From positions 1 to 64,000 of the forward strand of contig JAHRYW010000011.1 of NCBI GenBank assembly GCA_020621865.1: a stretch of DNA of 64,000 nucleotides, given 5' to 3'. The notes under the pieces are model-generated. The model searched no databases. It saw nothing but the letters and a program-made list of their open reading frames with translations, and was not told where the DNA came from. Both the position numbers and the translations under genes were made by a program. Source of the stretch: Betaproteobacteria bacterium (GTDB taxonomy: Bacteria; Pseudomonadota; Gammaproteobacteria; Burkholderiales; Rhodocyclaceae). This document shows, piece after piece, positions 1 through 9,777 of the stretch (positions are counted from its first letter, which is position 1; every line of letters begins with the position of its first letter).

Positions 1-409
1 CCGGGTAGGCGGCGACTTCGATGCTGAACCAGTCGCCGGTTTCGGCCCGGATGAAGTCGACCAGTTCGTTGGCGTAGCGGAATTCGCCGGTCTCGGCCAT
101 GCCGGAGGGCAGGTCGCCGCGCAGGGCGACCGTGCGCTTGATGCCGGCCGCCTTGTATTCGGCGAGGATTTCGCGGATCGAGTCGCGGCTGGAGCCGATG
201 CACGACAGGTGCGGCGCGGCATCGTGGCCTTCGGCGGCGATTTCCTTGACGACCGAGAAGGTGCGTTCGCGGGTCGAGCCGCCGGCGCCGTAGGTGACGG
301 AGAAAAATTCCGGATTCAGTTTGGCCAGTTCCTGGCGGGTAGCCCGCAGCTTTTCGACGCCCTCGGGCGTTTGCGGCGGGAAAAACTCGATGGAGATTTC
401 GGTGTTCAT
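1..409 (-). CDS. metF: 5,10-methylenetetrahydrofolate reductase, partial
   Basis: The first 136 residues of a flavoprotein that reduces 5,10-methylene-THF to 5-methyl-THF, the methyl donor for homocysteine methylation. The gene runs off the left edge, so its C-terminus is missing. The N-terminus carries the MetF barrel start (SIEFFPP) with the conserved early Glu, followed by the FFSVTYGAGGS strand. The start ATG overlaps the stop of tlyA by four bases (ATGA), so the two are probably translationally coupled. It is the last visible gene of the ahcY-holin-tlyA-metF run, which makes sense because AhcY releases homocysteine and MetF supplies the methyl group to recycle it. Confidence 0.95.
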   Translation of the reverse strand, partial: MNTEISIEFFPPQTPEGVEKLRATRQELAKLNPEFFSVTYGAGGSTRERTFSVVKEIAAEGHDAAPHLSCIGSSRDSIREILAEYKAAGIKRTVALRGDLPSGMAETGEFRYANELVDFIRAETGDWFSIEVAAYP

Positions 410-1227
410 TTTTTCAACCAGATGAAGAATTCGCGGTTGCCATCGCCGCCGGTGATTGGGCTGTCCAGCCACGATGCTACGGTCAGCCCCAAATTTTGCG
501 CAAAATCGCGAAATTTGCGTTCGACTTCGGCGTACAGGTGGGTGTCGCGGACGATGCCGCCTTTGCCGAGATTGGCCGGGCCGACTTCGAACTGCGGCTT
601 GACGAGCAGCAGCAGGTCGCCATGCGCGGCAAGCAGGGGCGGCAGTTGGGGCAGGATCAGGGTCATGGAGATGAAGGAAACGTCGCCGACGATCAGCTCG
701 AAGCCGCCGGCCGGAAAAGCCTCGCCGAGATCGGCGGCGGTCAGGGCGCGGCAGTTGATGCCTTCCAGTGCGGTGACTGCCGGATCGGCGCGCAGTTGGC
801 TGTGCAACTGGCCGTGGCCGACGTCAACGCCGACGACATGCTTTGCCCCGGCCTGCAACAGGCAGTCGGTGAAGCCGCCGGTGGACTGGCCGACGTCGAG
901 GCAGACTTTGCCGGCAACCTGAAGGCCGGTCTGGGCCAGCGCGCCGGCCAGCTTGTTGCCGCCGCGCGAGACGTAATGTGCCTCGGGGTCGGCGGCGACG
1001 GTCAGCGGCGTGTCTTCCGGCAGCTCCTGCGCCGGCTTGCCGATCGCGCCGCCCGCCCAGCTGACGCGGCCGGACTTGATCATCCATTGCGCCGCGGTGC
1101 GTGAGGGGGCGAGCTTCTGGGCGACGAGCAGGGCATCCGCCCGCAACATTCCGGCCGGCCGTTCGTGGGCAGGCTGGGCGGCGGGGCGCGGCTTCTTCTG
1201 CCGGGCGTGGAAGGAGTTCATGCTCAT
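406..1227 (-). CDS. tlyA: TlyA family rRNA 2'-O-methyltransferase / hemolysin-like
   Basis: A 273-residue protein of the TlyA/FtsJ family. An S4 RNA-binding domain begins near residue 27 (RADALLVAQKL) and is followed by a Rossmann methyltransferase fold with SRGGNKL, the SAM site DVGQSTGGFTDCLL and the catalytic-region strand LLVKPQFE. Characterised members 2'-O-methylate rRNA, and some are reported as hemolysins. I place the start at the ATG giving MSMNSF. No clear ribosome-binding site is visible there, and the family N-terminus (MLRADALL) would begin at 1149, so the first 26 residues are uncertain. The C-terminal codons LTVAS contain a minus-strand copy of the dispersed repeat. It lies in the SAM-cycle operon. 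Confidence 0.88.
   Translation of the reverse strand: MSMNSFHARQKKPRPAAQPAHERPAGMLRADALLVAQKLAPSRTAAQWMIKSGRVSWAGGAIGKPAQELPEDTPLTVAADPEAHYVSRGGNKLAGALAQTGLQVAGKVCLDVGQSTGGFTDCLLQAGAKHVVGVDVGHGQLHSQLRADPAVTALEGINCRALTAADLGEAFPAGGFELIVGDVSFISMTLILPQLPPLLAAHGDLLLLVKPQFEVGPANLGKGGIVRDTHLYAEVERKFRDFAQNLGLTVASWLDSPITGGDGNREFFIWLKK
472..506 (-). repeat. dispersed ~40-bp repeat, copy in tlyA 3' end
   Basis: The minus strand has an exact ACCGTAGCAT core (474-483). It is preceded by TTTGGGGCTG, matching the left half of the dispersed element. The core is read in frame as LTVAS in the TlyA C-terminal region. Downstream identity (TCG instead of TTTGGC) is weaker than in intergenic copies. Confidence 0.55.
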
Positions 1228-1238
1228 CGTCGGCAAGC

Positions 1239-1586
1239 CTAGTTTTTGCGCAGCAGGATCGCGCTGAGTAGCCAGGAGATCACGCTGTAGCCGATCGAAC
1301 CCAGCAGCGCCGCGGCAAAGCCGCCAACGTGAAAGCCATCGACCAGCGCGCCGGCCAGCTGGAAGAGCAGGGCATTGATCACGAAAATGAACAGGCCCAG
1401 CGTCAGCAGCGTGACCGGCAGGGTCAGCAGCACCAGCAGGGGGCGGAGCAGGGCGTTGATCAGCCCGAGCACGACGGCGACCAGCAGCGCGGTGCCGAAC
1501 CCGGCCACCTGGATCGTCGGTACGACATAGGGCAGCGCCAGCAGGGCCAGCGCATTGACGATCCAGAGGGCGAGCAGGTTCAGCAT
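1239..1586 (-). CDS. YvlD-like phage-holin-family membrane protein
   Basis: A 115-residue, almost wholly hydrophobic protein with about four transmembrane segments (for example residues 2-22, 30-50, 55-78 and 88-110) and a short basic C-terminus. Its length and pattern fit the chromosomal phage_holin_4 / YvlD family, whose members are not phage lysis proteins and have no settled function. An AGGAG ribosome-binding site precedes the ATG. It sits nine bases after ahcY and eleven before tlyA, so it is clearly co-transcribed with the methyl-cycle genes. This placement next to ahcY is, as I recall, common in betaproteobacteria. The family call is recognition by pattern; the role is unknown. Confidence 0.8.
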   Translation of the reverse strand: MLNLLALWIVNALALLALPYVVPTIQVAGFGTALLVAVVLGLINALLRPLLVLLTLPVTLLTLGLFIFVINALLFQLAGALVDGFHVGGFAAALLGSIGYSVISWLLSAILLRKN

Positions 1587-1595
1587 GGCGGCTCC

Positions 1596-3008
<1,413 letters not shown>

Positions 3009-3087
3009 AGTAAGCTCCAAAATAACTGTGACGGGGAGGGGAGTACGGTTATTTGCTCACCGGCCCCCTGCGCCCGGCAGGGTTGAT

Positions 3088-3157
3088 CAGTGAGCGCCGT
3101 TGAAAACCGAGCCTGGGAGCGATGTTGACCACCTTGCTCCTGCAGCGCCCCTCGGTA
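3088..3157 (-). promoter_or_regulatory. SAH riboswitch upstream of ahcY
   Basis: Read on the minus strand, the leader shows the ahcY-motif pattern. CCGAG (3151-3155) pairs with CTCGG (3107-3111) as P1, and an internal GGAGC/GCTCC stem (3136-3140 with 3116-3120) forms P2. The conserved stretches GGGGCGCTGC, CCCAGGCTCGG and AACGGCGCTCAC are in the expected order, the last able to form the pseudoknot with the first. A further 6-bp hairpin (CCCTGC/GCAGGG, 3066-3082) lies between the aptamer and the gene and may be part of the expression platform. The family normally turns genes on when SAH is high. Confidence 0.9.
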
Positions 3158-3165
3158 GGTTGCGG

Positions 3166-3193
3166 ATTATAAACCGATTTCAGGCCTTGTCAC
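3166..3193 (-). promoter_or_regulatory. sigma-70 promoter of the ahcY operon
   Basis: On the minus strand GTGACA (3193-3188) is followed after 16 bases by a perfect TATAAT (3171-3166). Transcription would begin about ten bases before the SAH aptamer. The -35 box lies within the last codons of the upstream HD-GYP gene. Confidence 0.7.
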
Positions 3194-4385
3194 CGGCCCA
3201 GTAGCGGTCGACGTCCTTGATCCCCCATTTCGCGGCATCCTCGCGGCCGGCGATCTTTTCCGGACTGCGCGCCAGGTCGATGATCTCGGGCTTGATATAG
3301 GCCTGCGATTTGGTTGAGAAGAAGACCTTGACCTTGGGTTTGAGCAGCGACTGCTCGCCTTGCTCGGTGACGACGCCCAGTTTCCCGGATTCAAGACGGA
3401 CCAGCGAGCCGATCGGATAGATGCCCAGGCTCTTGACGAAGGCCTGGAAGACGGCCGGGTCGAAGTGCCCTTTCCATTCGGCCATCCGCTTGATCGACTC
3501 GGCCGGATCCCAGCCGGCCTTGTAAGGGCGGTTTGAAGTCACGGCGTCGTAAACGTCGCAAACGGCGCCCATCTTGGCGAACAGACTCATCGTTTCGCTG
3601 CTCAGACCCTTGGGGTAGCCGCTACCGTCGATCTTTTCGTGATGGTGCAGGCAGACGTCGCGAGTAATTTCATTGATGCCTTTGCCTTCGAGCAGCAGCT
3701 TGTGGCCTTCCTCGGGATGCGTCTTGACCAGTGCGAATTCCTCGTCGGTCAGCTTGCTGGGCTTGTTGAGAATTTCCAGCGGAATCATCGCCTTGCCCAG
3801 ATCGTGCAGCAGGCCGGCCATGCCGGCATCGCGCACCTGCTGCTCGTCGAGGCCGAGCTGGCGGGCGAGGGCGATCATCAGGGCGCAGACCGCAACCGAG
3901 TGCATGAAGGTGTAGTCGTCTGCCGTTTTCAGGCGGGCCAGGCTGATCAGCGCGCCCGGATTGCGCATCACCGAATTGGAAATTTCCTCGACCAGTGGCG
4001 CCGCGGCTTCCGCTTCGATGGCCTTGCCCATGCGGGCTTCCTGGAACATCGAAACGACGGCTTCCTTACCTTTGGCGCAAATCTTGGCGGCGCGCTTGAC
4101 CTCGTCGTTGAACGAGGTTTTTTCCTGAACGACCGGTGCAGGCTCGGGGATTTCCTCGGCAATGACCATCGGGGCAGCATCTTCCGTGGCGCTGGGGGCG
4201 ACATCAATGCCCTTTGAAATGTCGATCCAGACTTCGGTGATCGGGCTTTCGAGGATCAGGGTGATGTCGTTGGGATCGCTCAGGACGAACTGGGTCCGCC
4301 AGAACGGATGATCCAGCCAGGCGCCGCAGAACGCCTTGAGGTGCATGCCCAGGGAGAGTTGCTGGACAGATATCTTTTTAAGCAT
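3180..4385 (-). CDS. HD-GYP domain c-di-GMP phosphodiesterase with DUF3391
   Basis: A 401-residue cytosolic protein. Residues 1 to about 120 form the DUF3391 N-terminal domain (KKISVQQLSLGMHL), followed by a linker rich in Ala, Glu and Pro. The HD-GYP domain occupies roughly residues 150-330, with HSVAVCALM, GLLHDLGKAMIP and HHHEKIDGSGYPKGLS, so the HD metal pair and the GYP signature are intact and it should hydrolyse cyclic di-GMP. It stands alone between metK and ahcY on the same strand. A terminator upstream isolates it from metK, and its 3' end holds the ahcY promoter. The substrate is inferred from the intact signature. Confidence 0.92.
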   Translation of the reverse strand: MLKKISVQQLSLGMHLKAFCGAWLDHPFWRTQFVLSDPNDITLILESPITEVWIDISKGIDVAPSATEDAAPMVIAEEIPEPAPVVQEKTSFNDEVKRAAKICAKGKEAVVSMFQEARMGKAIEAEAAAPLVEEISNSVMRNPGALISLARLKTADDYTFMHSVAVCALMIALARQLGLDEQQVRDAGMAGLLHDLGKAMIPLEILNKPSKLTDEEFALVKTHPEEGHKLLLEGKGINEITRDVCLHHHEKIDGSGYPKGLSSETMSLFAKMGAVCDVYDAVTSNRPYKAGWDPAESIKRMAEWKGHFDPAVFQAFVKSLGIYPIGSLVRLESGKLGVVTEQGEQSLLKPKVKVFFSTKSQAYIKPEIIDLARSPEKIAGREDAAKWGIKDVDRYWAGDKA

Positions 4386-4402
4386 ATTTGGCGATTTTAG
4401 CG

Positions 4403-4434
4403 AAAAAAGAGGAGCCCTGTGGCTCCTCTTTTTT
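4403..4434 (-). terminator. rho-independent terminator after metK
   Basis: A perfect hairpin: AAAAAAGAGGAGCC on one arm, a four-base loop, and GGCTCCTCTTTTTT on the other. It lies 14 bases past the metK stop and ends with a U-tract when read on the minus strand. It is symmetrical enough to work in both directions. Confidence 0.93.
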
Positions 4435-4447
4435 GCAAAAATGCGTT

Positions 4448-5611
4448 TTACAGCCCGGCGTCAGACTTCAATAGATTGGCGCGATCGGTGGCTTCCCAGG
4501 TGAATTCCGGCTCGTCGCGGCCGAAATGGCCGTAGGCGGCGGTCTTCTGGTAGATCGGGCGAAGCAGGTCGAGCATGTTGACGATGCCCTTGGGGCGCAG
4601 GTCGAAATGCTTCTTGACCAGCGCGGTCAGGATTTCGTTGCTGACTCTGCCGGTGCCGAAGGTCTCGACCATGATCGAGGTCGGCTCGGCGACGCCGATG
4701 GCGTAGGAAACCTGGACCAGGCACTTGCTGGCCAGGCCGGCGGCAACGATGTTCTTGGCGACATAGCGGCCGGCATAGGCGGCCGAGCGGTCGACCTTGG
4801 ACGGGTCCTTGCCCGAGAAGGCGCCGCCGCCGTGCGGGGCAGCTCCGCCGTAGGTATCGACGATGATCTTGCGACCGGTCAGGCCGCAGTCGCCCTGCGG
4901 GCCACCGACGACGAAACGGCCGGTCGGGTTGACCAGGTATTTGATGTCGCCCTTGATCAGTTCCTTGGGCAGCACCGGCTTGATGATCTGCTCGATGGTC
5001 GCTTCGCGCAGGTCTTCCAGGCTGATGTCTGGCGAATGTTGGGTGGACAGCACGACGGTATCGATGCAGTGGGGCTTGCCGTCGACGTACTTGATGGTGA
5101 CCTGCGACTTGGCGTCCGGGCGCGCCCAGGGCAGGCGGCCATCCTTGCGCAGCATGGCCTGGCGCTCGACCAGTCGGTGCGACAGGTAGATCGGCAGCGG
5201 CATCAGCGACGGCGTTTCGTCGCAGGCGTAGCCGAACATCAGGCCCTGGTCGCCGGCGCCCTGGCCGAGATCGTCGTCGTAGGCCTTGTTGACGCCCTGG
5301 GCGATGTCCGGGCTCTGCTTGTCATAGGCGACCAGCACGGCGCAGCCCTTGTAGTCGATGCCGTAGTCGGTGTTGTCGTAGCCGATGCGCTTGATCGTGT
5401 CGCGGGCGACCTGGATGTAATCGACGTTGGCGTTGGTGGTGATTTCACCGGCCAGCACGACCAGGCCGGTGTTGCACAGGGTTTCGGCGGCAACGCGGGA
5501 ATGCTTGTCCTGGGACAGGATGGCGTCGAGAATGGCGTCGGAAATCTGGTCGGCGACCTTGTCCGGGTGGCCTTCGCCAACTGATTCGGAAGTGAAGAAA
5601 TATTCGCTCAT
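4448..5611 (-). CDS. metK: S-adenosylmethionine synthetase
   Basis: A 387-residue enzyme making SAM from methionine and ATP, of normal family length. Visible motifs include [21 protein letters not shown] at the N-terminus (His for ATP binding, Asp for Mg), [12 protein letters not shown], and the Gly-rich [16 protein letters not shown] loop. The ATG at 5611 gives the usual MSEYFF start and has GGAG six bases upstream; a TTG four codons earlier is less likely. It feeds SAM into the same cycle that AhcY and MetF close, but has its own leader and a strong terminator, so it is regulated separately from the ahcY operon. Confidence 0.97.
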   Translation of the reverse strand: MSEYFFTSESVGEGHPDKVADQISDAILDAILSQDKHSRVAAETLCNTGLVVLAGEITTNANVDYIQVARDTIKRIGYDNTDYGIDYKGCAVLVAYDKQSPDIAQGVNKAYDDDLGQGAGDQGLMFGYACDETPSLMPLPIYLSHRLVERQAMLRKDGRLPWARPDAKSQVTIKYVDGKPHCIDTVVLSTQHSPDISLEDLREATIEQIIKPVLPKELIKGDIKYLVNPTGRFVVGGPQGDCGLTGRKIIVDTYGGAAPHGGGAFSGKDPSKVDRSAAYAGRYVAKNIVAAGLASKCLVQVSYAIGVAEPTSIMVETFGTGRVSNEILTALVKKHFDLRPKGIVNMLDLLRPIYQKTAAYGHFGRDEPEFTWEATDRANLLKSDAGL

Positions 5612-5623
5612 GCGAAGCTCCAA

Positions 5624-5658
5624 TGGTCCTTTTGTCCGGCGTTACCGGCTTCGGACCA
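5624..5658 (-). promoter_or_regulatory. metK leader with mutually exclusive hairpins
   Basis: In the untranslated leader TGGTCC (5658-5653) is the exact inverse of GGACCA (5629-5624). The overlapping inner arms GTCCG (5656-5652) and CGGAC (5638-5634) can pair instead. The two stems share bases and cannot both form. The distal arm ends about four bases before the metK Shine-Dalgarno, so the choice could affect translation. I do not recognise a known SAM aptamer. Regulation is inferred. Confidence 0.35.
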
Positions 5659-5702
5659 CGAGCAGGTGACGCTTTAGCAGTATTTATTAGTCGCCCCGCA
5701 AG

Positions 5703-5731
5703 TTGTCTGTTTAACTCGGCGAACGGATAAT
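5703..5731 (+). promoter_or_regulatory. sigma-70 promoter upstream of the LpxL-like gene
   Basis: TTGTCT (5703-5708), a 17-base spacer, then GATAAT (5726-5731). Four of six and five of six bases match the consensus. It would start transcription about 100 bases before the acyltransferase gene, in the divergent gap with metK. Confidence 0.55.
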
Positions 5732-5841
5732 ATTAATCTTTTCTCACGGGGATACAACCCCCGGGGTCTCATGGTCTTTCTCTTCGCCGTTCGTTTGCCG
5801 CAGTCCAATCTGCTCGCCGAGACCGGGATTCGCGTGAAATT

Positions 5842-6717
5842 TTGAAAAATTTGCTTTCCTACCTTCTTGTCGGCTTCCTCTGGCTCCTGCACTGGCTGCC
5901 ATTGTCTGTTCTGCGGGCTTTGGGCGGCGGCCTGGGGCGACTGTTCTACCGGTTTGCCCGTGAGCGCTGTATGGTCGTGCGGACCAATATGCGCCTGTGC
6001 TTCCCGGAGCGCAGCGAGGCCGAGCGGGAAGCGATGGCGCGCCAGCATTTCATCGTTTTTGCCAAGGCCTTTCTGGATCGCACGCTTGGCTGGTGGGCCT
6101 CGAAGGAGCGCCTGCAGCGCCTGATCCGTATCCAGGGTGTGGAAAACCTTACTGACCCGGAGGGGCGGCCGATCATCCTGCTGTCGCCGCATTTCGTCGG
6201 GCTTGACGCTGGCGCAACCCGCATCTCGATGTATGTGCCGGGCTGTACCGTGTATTCGCGCCAGAAGAACCTGGTGCTCGACAAGTTGCTCTATGACGGC
6301 CGCGGCCGCTTCTCGGATACCGTGTTGCTGTCGCGCAAGGACGGGATGCGCAAGATCATCAAGGCGATGAAGGATGGCTATCGTTTTTACTACCTGCCGG
6401 ACATGGATTTCGGTCGCAAGGAGTCGATATTCGTTCCGTTCTTTGGCGTCCAGGCGGCGACTATTCCGGCTTTGTCGCGGCTGGTCCGGCTGACCGGCGC
6501 TCGTGTCGTCGCCTGCATTACGCGCCAGGTGGCGGATGGCTACGAGGTCGAAGTGATGCCGGCATGGGATAATTTTCCCGGTGAGAGCGTCGAAGCCGAT
6601 ACCGAATTCATGAACCGTTTCATCGAAAGCCAGGTACTGCGCATGCCGGAGCAGTACTACTGGGTGCACAAGCGCTTCAAGACCCGGCCGCCCGGAGAGC
6701 AGAGGTTTTACCAATGA
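5842..6717 (+). CDS. LpxL/HtrB-type lipid A acyltransferase
   Basis: A 291-residue membrane-anchored acyltransferase. A hydrophobic N-terminal segment (about residues 3-35) is followed by the catalytic HX4D motif (SPHFVGLD, near residue 115) and the family C-terminus EQYYWVHKRFKTRPPGE. Such enzymes add a secondary acyl chain to Kdo-lipid A on the inner leaflet of the inner membrane. The start is a TTG; no ATG or GTG is available in frame upstream and the Shine-Dalgarno is weak. A 24-codon open frame (5771-5845) ends on this TTG (TTGA), which suggests translational coupling. The gene overlaps the next by four bases. The exact acyl chain and position cannot be told from sequence. Confidence 0.88.
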   Translation: MKNLLSYLLVGFLWLLHWLPLSVLRALGGGLGRLFYRFARERCMVVRTNMRLCFPERSEAEREAMARQHFIVFAKAFLDRTLGWWASKERLQRLIRIQGVENLTDPEGRPIILLSPHFVGLDAGATRISMYVPGCTVYSRQKNLVLDKLLYDGRGRFSDTVLLSRKDGMRKIIKAMKDGYRFYYLPDMDFGRKESIFVPFFGVQAATIPALSRLVRLTGARVVACITRQVADGYEVEVMPAWDNFPGESVEADTEFMNRFIESQVLRMPEQYYWVHKRFKTRPPGEQRFYQ

Positions 6718-7217
6718 ACAAGCTGAACATCGAAATCCGTTCTGTCACCCCGCCCGAGGTTCCCGCCATCTCGGCGCTGGCTCGCGAAATCTGGCAGGCC
6801 ACCTATCCCGGTATCATCACCCAGGAGCAGATCGATTTCATGCTCGAGCAGCGCTACGGCCACGAGCGCCTGTACGATGACCTGGAAGACCTGCACAAGT
6901 GGCTCGACCAGGCCTTCTACGAGGGGCGCCGGATCGGCTTCGCGTTCAGCGAAATCTACAAGGGCGAATTCAAGCTCGATAAGCTGTACATCCACCCGGA
7001 CGTCCAGCGCCAGGGGGTTGGCGGCCAGTTGATCGAGCACGTTGCTGCCCGGGCCAGGCGCGAGGGCTATCCCTGCGTGATCCTGCAGGTCAACAAGCGC
7101 AACGTGAATGCCATCAACTCGTACAAGAAATACGGTTTCGTGGTGCGTGACGCGACCGTCGACGATATCGGCCATGGCTACGTGATGGACGATTTCGTGA
7201 TGGAGAAAAAGCTTTAG
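6714..7217 (+). CDS. GNAT family N-acetyltransferase
   Basis: A 167-residue single-domain GNAT enzyme. The acetyl-CoA binding motif A is visible as LYIHPDVQRQGVGGQLIEH, and motif B as VNKRNVNAINSYKKYGFV. The substrate cannot be deduced; small-molecule amines and protein N-termini are both possible. The start ATG overlaps the acyltransferase stop (ATGA), so the two form an operon ahead of dapF. Confidence 0.85.
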   Translation: MNKLNIEIRSVTPPEVPAISALAREIWQATYPGIITQEQIDFMLEQRYGHERLYDDLEDLHKWLDQAFYEGRRIGFAFSEIYKGEFKLDKLYIHPDVQRQGVGGQLIEHVAARARREGYPCVILQVNKRNVNAINSYKKYGFVVRDATVDDIGHGYVMDDFVMEKKL

Positions 7218-7222
7218 GAATT

Positions 7223-7250
7223 TGAGACAAGATACTGTCTCTGCTATCCT
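7223..7250 (+). promoter_or_regulatory. candidate dapF promoter with internal palindrome
   Basis: TTGAGA (7223-7228) and TATCCT (7245-7250) are spaced by 16 bases. Overlapping the -35 and spacer is a perfect inverted repeat, GAGACA (7224-7229), six bases, TGTCTC (7236-7241). The palindrome could be a repressor operator, or with the following pyrimidine run a weak terminator for the GNAT gene. Confidence 0.4.
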
Positions 7251-7277
7251 TTTTGTAATTTATCTGCGGAGCGGCTT

Positions 7278-8108
7278 GTGAAGCTCAAATTCTCGAAAAT
7301 GCATGGTTTGGGCAACGATTTCGTCGTCCTCGACGGTGTTCGCCAGCCGGTTTCGCTGACGCCAGAACAGCTGTGTTACCTGGCCGACCGCCACTTCGGC
7401 GTTGGCTGCGACCAGATTCTGCTGGTTGAAAAGCCGACCCAGCCGGGTGTCGATTTCCGTTACCGGATCTTCAACGCCGACGGTGGCGAGGTTGAGCAGT
7501 GCGGCAACGGGGCGCGCTGTTTCGTTCGTTTCGTCCACGAACAGGGGCTGACCGACAAGCGCGAGATCCGTGTCGAAACCTTGAAGGGCCTGATTGCGCC
7601 ACGCCTTGAAGGCGATGGCAACGTCACCGTCGACATGGGCGTTCCCCGTTTTCTGCCGGCCGACATCCCTTTTCTTGCCGACGACGACGTGATCATCCAT
7701 CTGCTCGACGTCGCCGACGAAACGCTGGAAACCAGCGTCGTCTCGATGGGCAATCCGCATGCCGTGCAGGTCGTCGACAGCGTCGACACCGCGCCGGTCG
7801 GTGAGCATGGGCCGCTGATCGAGCGCCATCCGCGTTTTCCGCAGCGGGTCAACGCCGGTTTCATGCAGATCGTCGATCGTCATGCGATCAAGCTGCGCGT
7901 CTACGAGCGTGGCTCGGGCGAGACGATGGCTTGCGGCACGGGGGCCTGTGCGGCGGTCGTTGCCGGCATCCGGCGCGGCCTGCTCGATTCGCCGGTGCGC
8001 GTGACGACGCGCGGCGGCGACCTGAGCATCGCCTGGGGGGGCAGCGATCGGCCGGTGCTGATGACCGGGCCGGCCGTCACCGTATTCACTGGAGAAATTG
8101 AATTATGA
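7278..8108 (+). CDS. dapF: diaminopimelate epimerase
   Basis: A 276-residue cofactor-independent racemase that converts LL- to meso-diaminopimelate for lysine and peptidoglycan. Both catalytic cysteines are present: [17 protein letters not shown] near residue 75 and [13 protein letters not shown] near residue 217. The N-terminus [12 protein letters not shown] is the family start. Translation begins at GTG with GGAG upstream. It overlaps the DUF484 gene by four bases in the common dapF-DUF484-xerC arrangement. lysA, the next step in lysine synthesis, lies at 19.8 kb. Confidence 0.97.
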   Translation: MKLKFSKMHGLGNDFVVLDGVRQPVSLTPEQLCYLADRHFGVGCDQILLVEKPTQPGVDFRYRIFNADGGEVEQCGNGARCFVRFVHEQGLTDKREIRVETLKGLIAPRLEGDGNVTVDMGVPRFLPADIPFLADDDVIIHLLDVADETLETSVVSMGNPHAVQVVDSVDTAPVGEHGPLIERHPRFPQRVNAGFMQIVDRHAIKLRVYERGSGETMACGTGACAAVVAGIRRGLLDSPVRVTTRGGDLSIAWGGSDRPVLMTGPAVTVFTGEIEL

Positions 8109-8776
8109 GCGCCATGTTCCCCGACGAGATCGCGGACTACCTGAAGAACAACCCGGGTTTTTTCGAGCAGTACGCCGACTTGATGGCGCAGATTTTCGTG
8201 CCGCATCCGCATGGCGGCCAGGCGGTCTCGCTGGCCGAGCGTCAGATGCTGACGCTGCGCGAGAAGAACCGGACGACCGAGAGCAAGCTTGCCGAGTTGA
8301 TCGCCTTCGGCGAGGAAAACGACCTGATCAGCGAAAAGGTGCATCGTCTGGCGGTGGCTTTGATCGCCGCCGAGACCTTCCAGGCGGTCATTCATCTGCT
8401 CAATTTCCACCTGCGCGACGACTTTTCCGTGCCGCACGTCGCCCTGCGCCTGTGGGACAAGCCGGAAGGCATCGAAGGCCTGCCGGAATTCGCGGCGGTC
8501 AGCGAGGAACTGCAGGTGTTTGCCGAAACGCTGGCCCGCCCGTACTGTGGTTCGACGGCTGGTTTCGGCACCGCCTCGTGGTTCGGCGAGCATGCGTCGC
8601 ACATCCGCTCGCAGGCGCTGATCGCCCTGCGTAACGGCGGCGGCACGATTGGCCTGATCGCGCTGGGCAGCGAGGATACGCAGCGTTTTTATACCGAGAT
8701 GGGCACGCTTTACCTCGAACGGCTCGGCGAAATGGTGTCCGCTGCGCTGGCCCGGGTGACCAAGAGCGTACTGTGA
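8105..8776 (+). CDS. DUF484 family protein
   Basis: A 223-residue cytosolic protein with a short helical N-terminus ([19 protein letters not shown]), a coiled-coil-like stretch around residues 45-75, and a GAF-like domain to the end ([59 protein letters not shown]). This pattern is typical of DUF484. The function is not established. Its constant position between dapF and xerC, overlapping both by four bases, supports co-expression. Confidence 0.9.
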   Translation: MSAMFPDEIADYLKNNPGFFEQYADLMAQIFVPHPHGGQAVSLAERQMLTLREKNRTTESKLAELIAFGEENDLISEKVHRLAVALIAAETFQAVIHLLNFHLRDDFSVPHVALRLWDKPEGIEGLPEFAAVSEELQVFAETLARPYCGSTAGFGTASWFGEHASHIRSQALIALRNGGGTIGLIALGSEDTQRFYTEMGTLYLERLGEMVSAALARVTKSVL

Positions 8777-9669
8777 CGCCGGCGACGGCGACTGCTGCCT
8801 GGTTGGCTGAACTGGCCGACCAGCGCCGGCTGTCGCCGCATACCGTTTCAAATTATCGACGCGACCTCGGCAAGCTGCTGGCGGCTGCTGGCGAAACCCC
8901 GCTGGCCGCCCTGCAGGTCCATCATGTTCGGCGCTTCGTTGCCCAGTTGCACGGCCAGGGGCTGAGCGGGCGTTCGCTGGCCAGGTTGCTGTCGGCCTGG
9001 CGCAGTTTCTTCGGCTGGCTGGGCGCGCGCGGCCTGATCAAGGCCAATCCCTGTGACGGCATCCGGCCGCCAAAATCGCCGCGTCTGTTGCCCAAGGCGC
9101 TATCGGTCGACGAGACGGCACGCCTGCTGGCGCCCGTCGATGACGATGACCCGATACAGGCGGCGCGCGATCTGGCGATGTTCGAACTGTTCTACTCCTC
9201 CGGTCTGCGCCTGGCCGAACTGGTGGCCCTCGATTGCGAAGCGCTGGACGGCATCGCCGACCAGGGCGAAGTGCGTGTGCTGGGCAAGCGCAACAAATTG
9301 CGCCTGGTTCCGGTCGGCAGCAAAGCGCGCGAGGCGCTGGCTGCCTGGTCGGCCGTGCGCGGCGAACTGGCCCGACCGGACGAGAAAGCCCTGTTCGTCG
9401 GCCAGCGCGGCGCCCGCATCAGTCCACGCATGGTCGAGTCGCGGCTGGCCCGGCGGGCCGTGCTGCTCGGCCTGCCGACCCATGTCCATCCGCACATGCT
9501 GCGTCATTCCTTTGCCTCGCACGTGTTGCAGTCCTCCGGCGACCTGCGGGCAGTGCAGGAAATGCTCGGCCATTCCAGCATCGCTTCGACGCAGGTTTAT
9601 ACCCATCTCGACTTCCAGCATCTGGCCGAGGTGTACGACGCCGCGCACCCGCGGGCCAAGGCCAAATAG
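8773..9669 (+). CDS. xerC: tyrosine recombinase XerC
   Basis: A 298-residue site-specific recombinase that with XerD resolves chromosome dimers at dif. The N-terminal SAM-like DNA-binding domain covers about residues 1-90. The catalytic domain shows the full set Arg146 (SGLRLAEL), Lys near 172, His241 and Arg244 (HPHMLRHSF), His267 (LGHSSI) and the nucleophile Tyr276. The start is GTG overlapping the DUF484 stop (GTGA). Its last codons and the TAG stop lie within a copy of the dispersed repeat. Confidence 0.96.
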   Translation: MTPATATAAWLAELADQRRLSPHTVSNYRRDLGKLLAAAGETPLAALQVHHVRRFVAQLHGQGLSGRSLARLLSAWRSFFGWLGARGLIKANPCDGIRPPKSPRLLPKALSVDETARLLAPVDDDDPIQAARDLAMFELFYSSGLRLAELVALDCEALDGIADQGEVRVLGKRNKLRLVPVGSKAREALAAWSAVRGELARPDEKALFVGQRGARISPRMVESRLARRAVLLGLPTHVHPHMLRHSFASHVLQSSGDLRAVQEMLGHSSIASTQVYTHLDFQHLAEVYDAAHPRAKAK

Positions 9670-9700
9670 CTACGGTAAGCGGCAAAAAAGGCCAAAAATC
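9661..9700 (-). repeat. dispersed ~40-bp repeat, degenerate copy
   Basis: Reverse-strand copy of the element: TTTTTGGCC, a T-run, GCCGCTT, then the core ACCGTAGCT with one change, and ATTTGGC. It overlaps the xerC stop codon. Confidence 0.7.
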
Positions 9701-9709
9701 AAGGCTTCG

Positions 9710-9738
9710 TTGACGATATAGCTCGCAGCCACTATGAT
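9710..9738 (+). promoter_or_regulatory. strong sigma-70 promoter for the 50-residue gene
   Basis: TTGACG (9710-9715), exactly 17 bases, TATGAT (9733-9738). Each box differs from consensus at one position. Transcription would start near 9745, about 33 bases before the start codon. Confidence 0.8.
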
Positions 9739-9777
9739 TCACGGTTTTGAAAAACTGCCGGATTCAAGGAGTTAGTC

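Noticed and set aside
5674-6714. A 346-codon minus-strand frame over the LpxL-type gene
   Set aside because: The plus-strand product has the HX4D acyltransferase motif and overlaps the next gene properly; the minus-strand one does not resemble a protein family.
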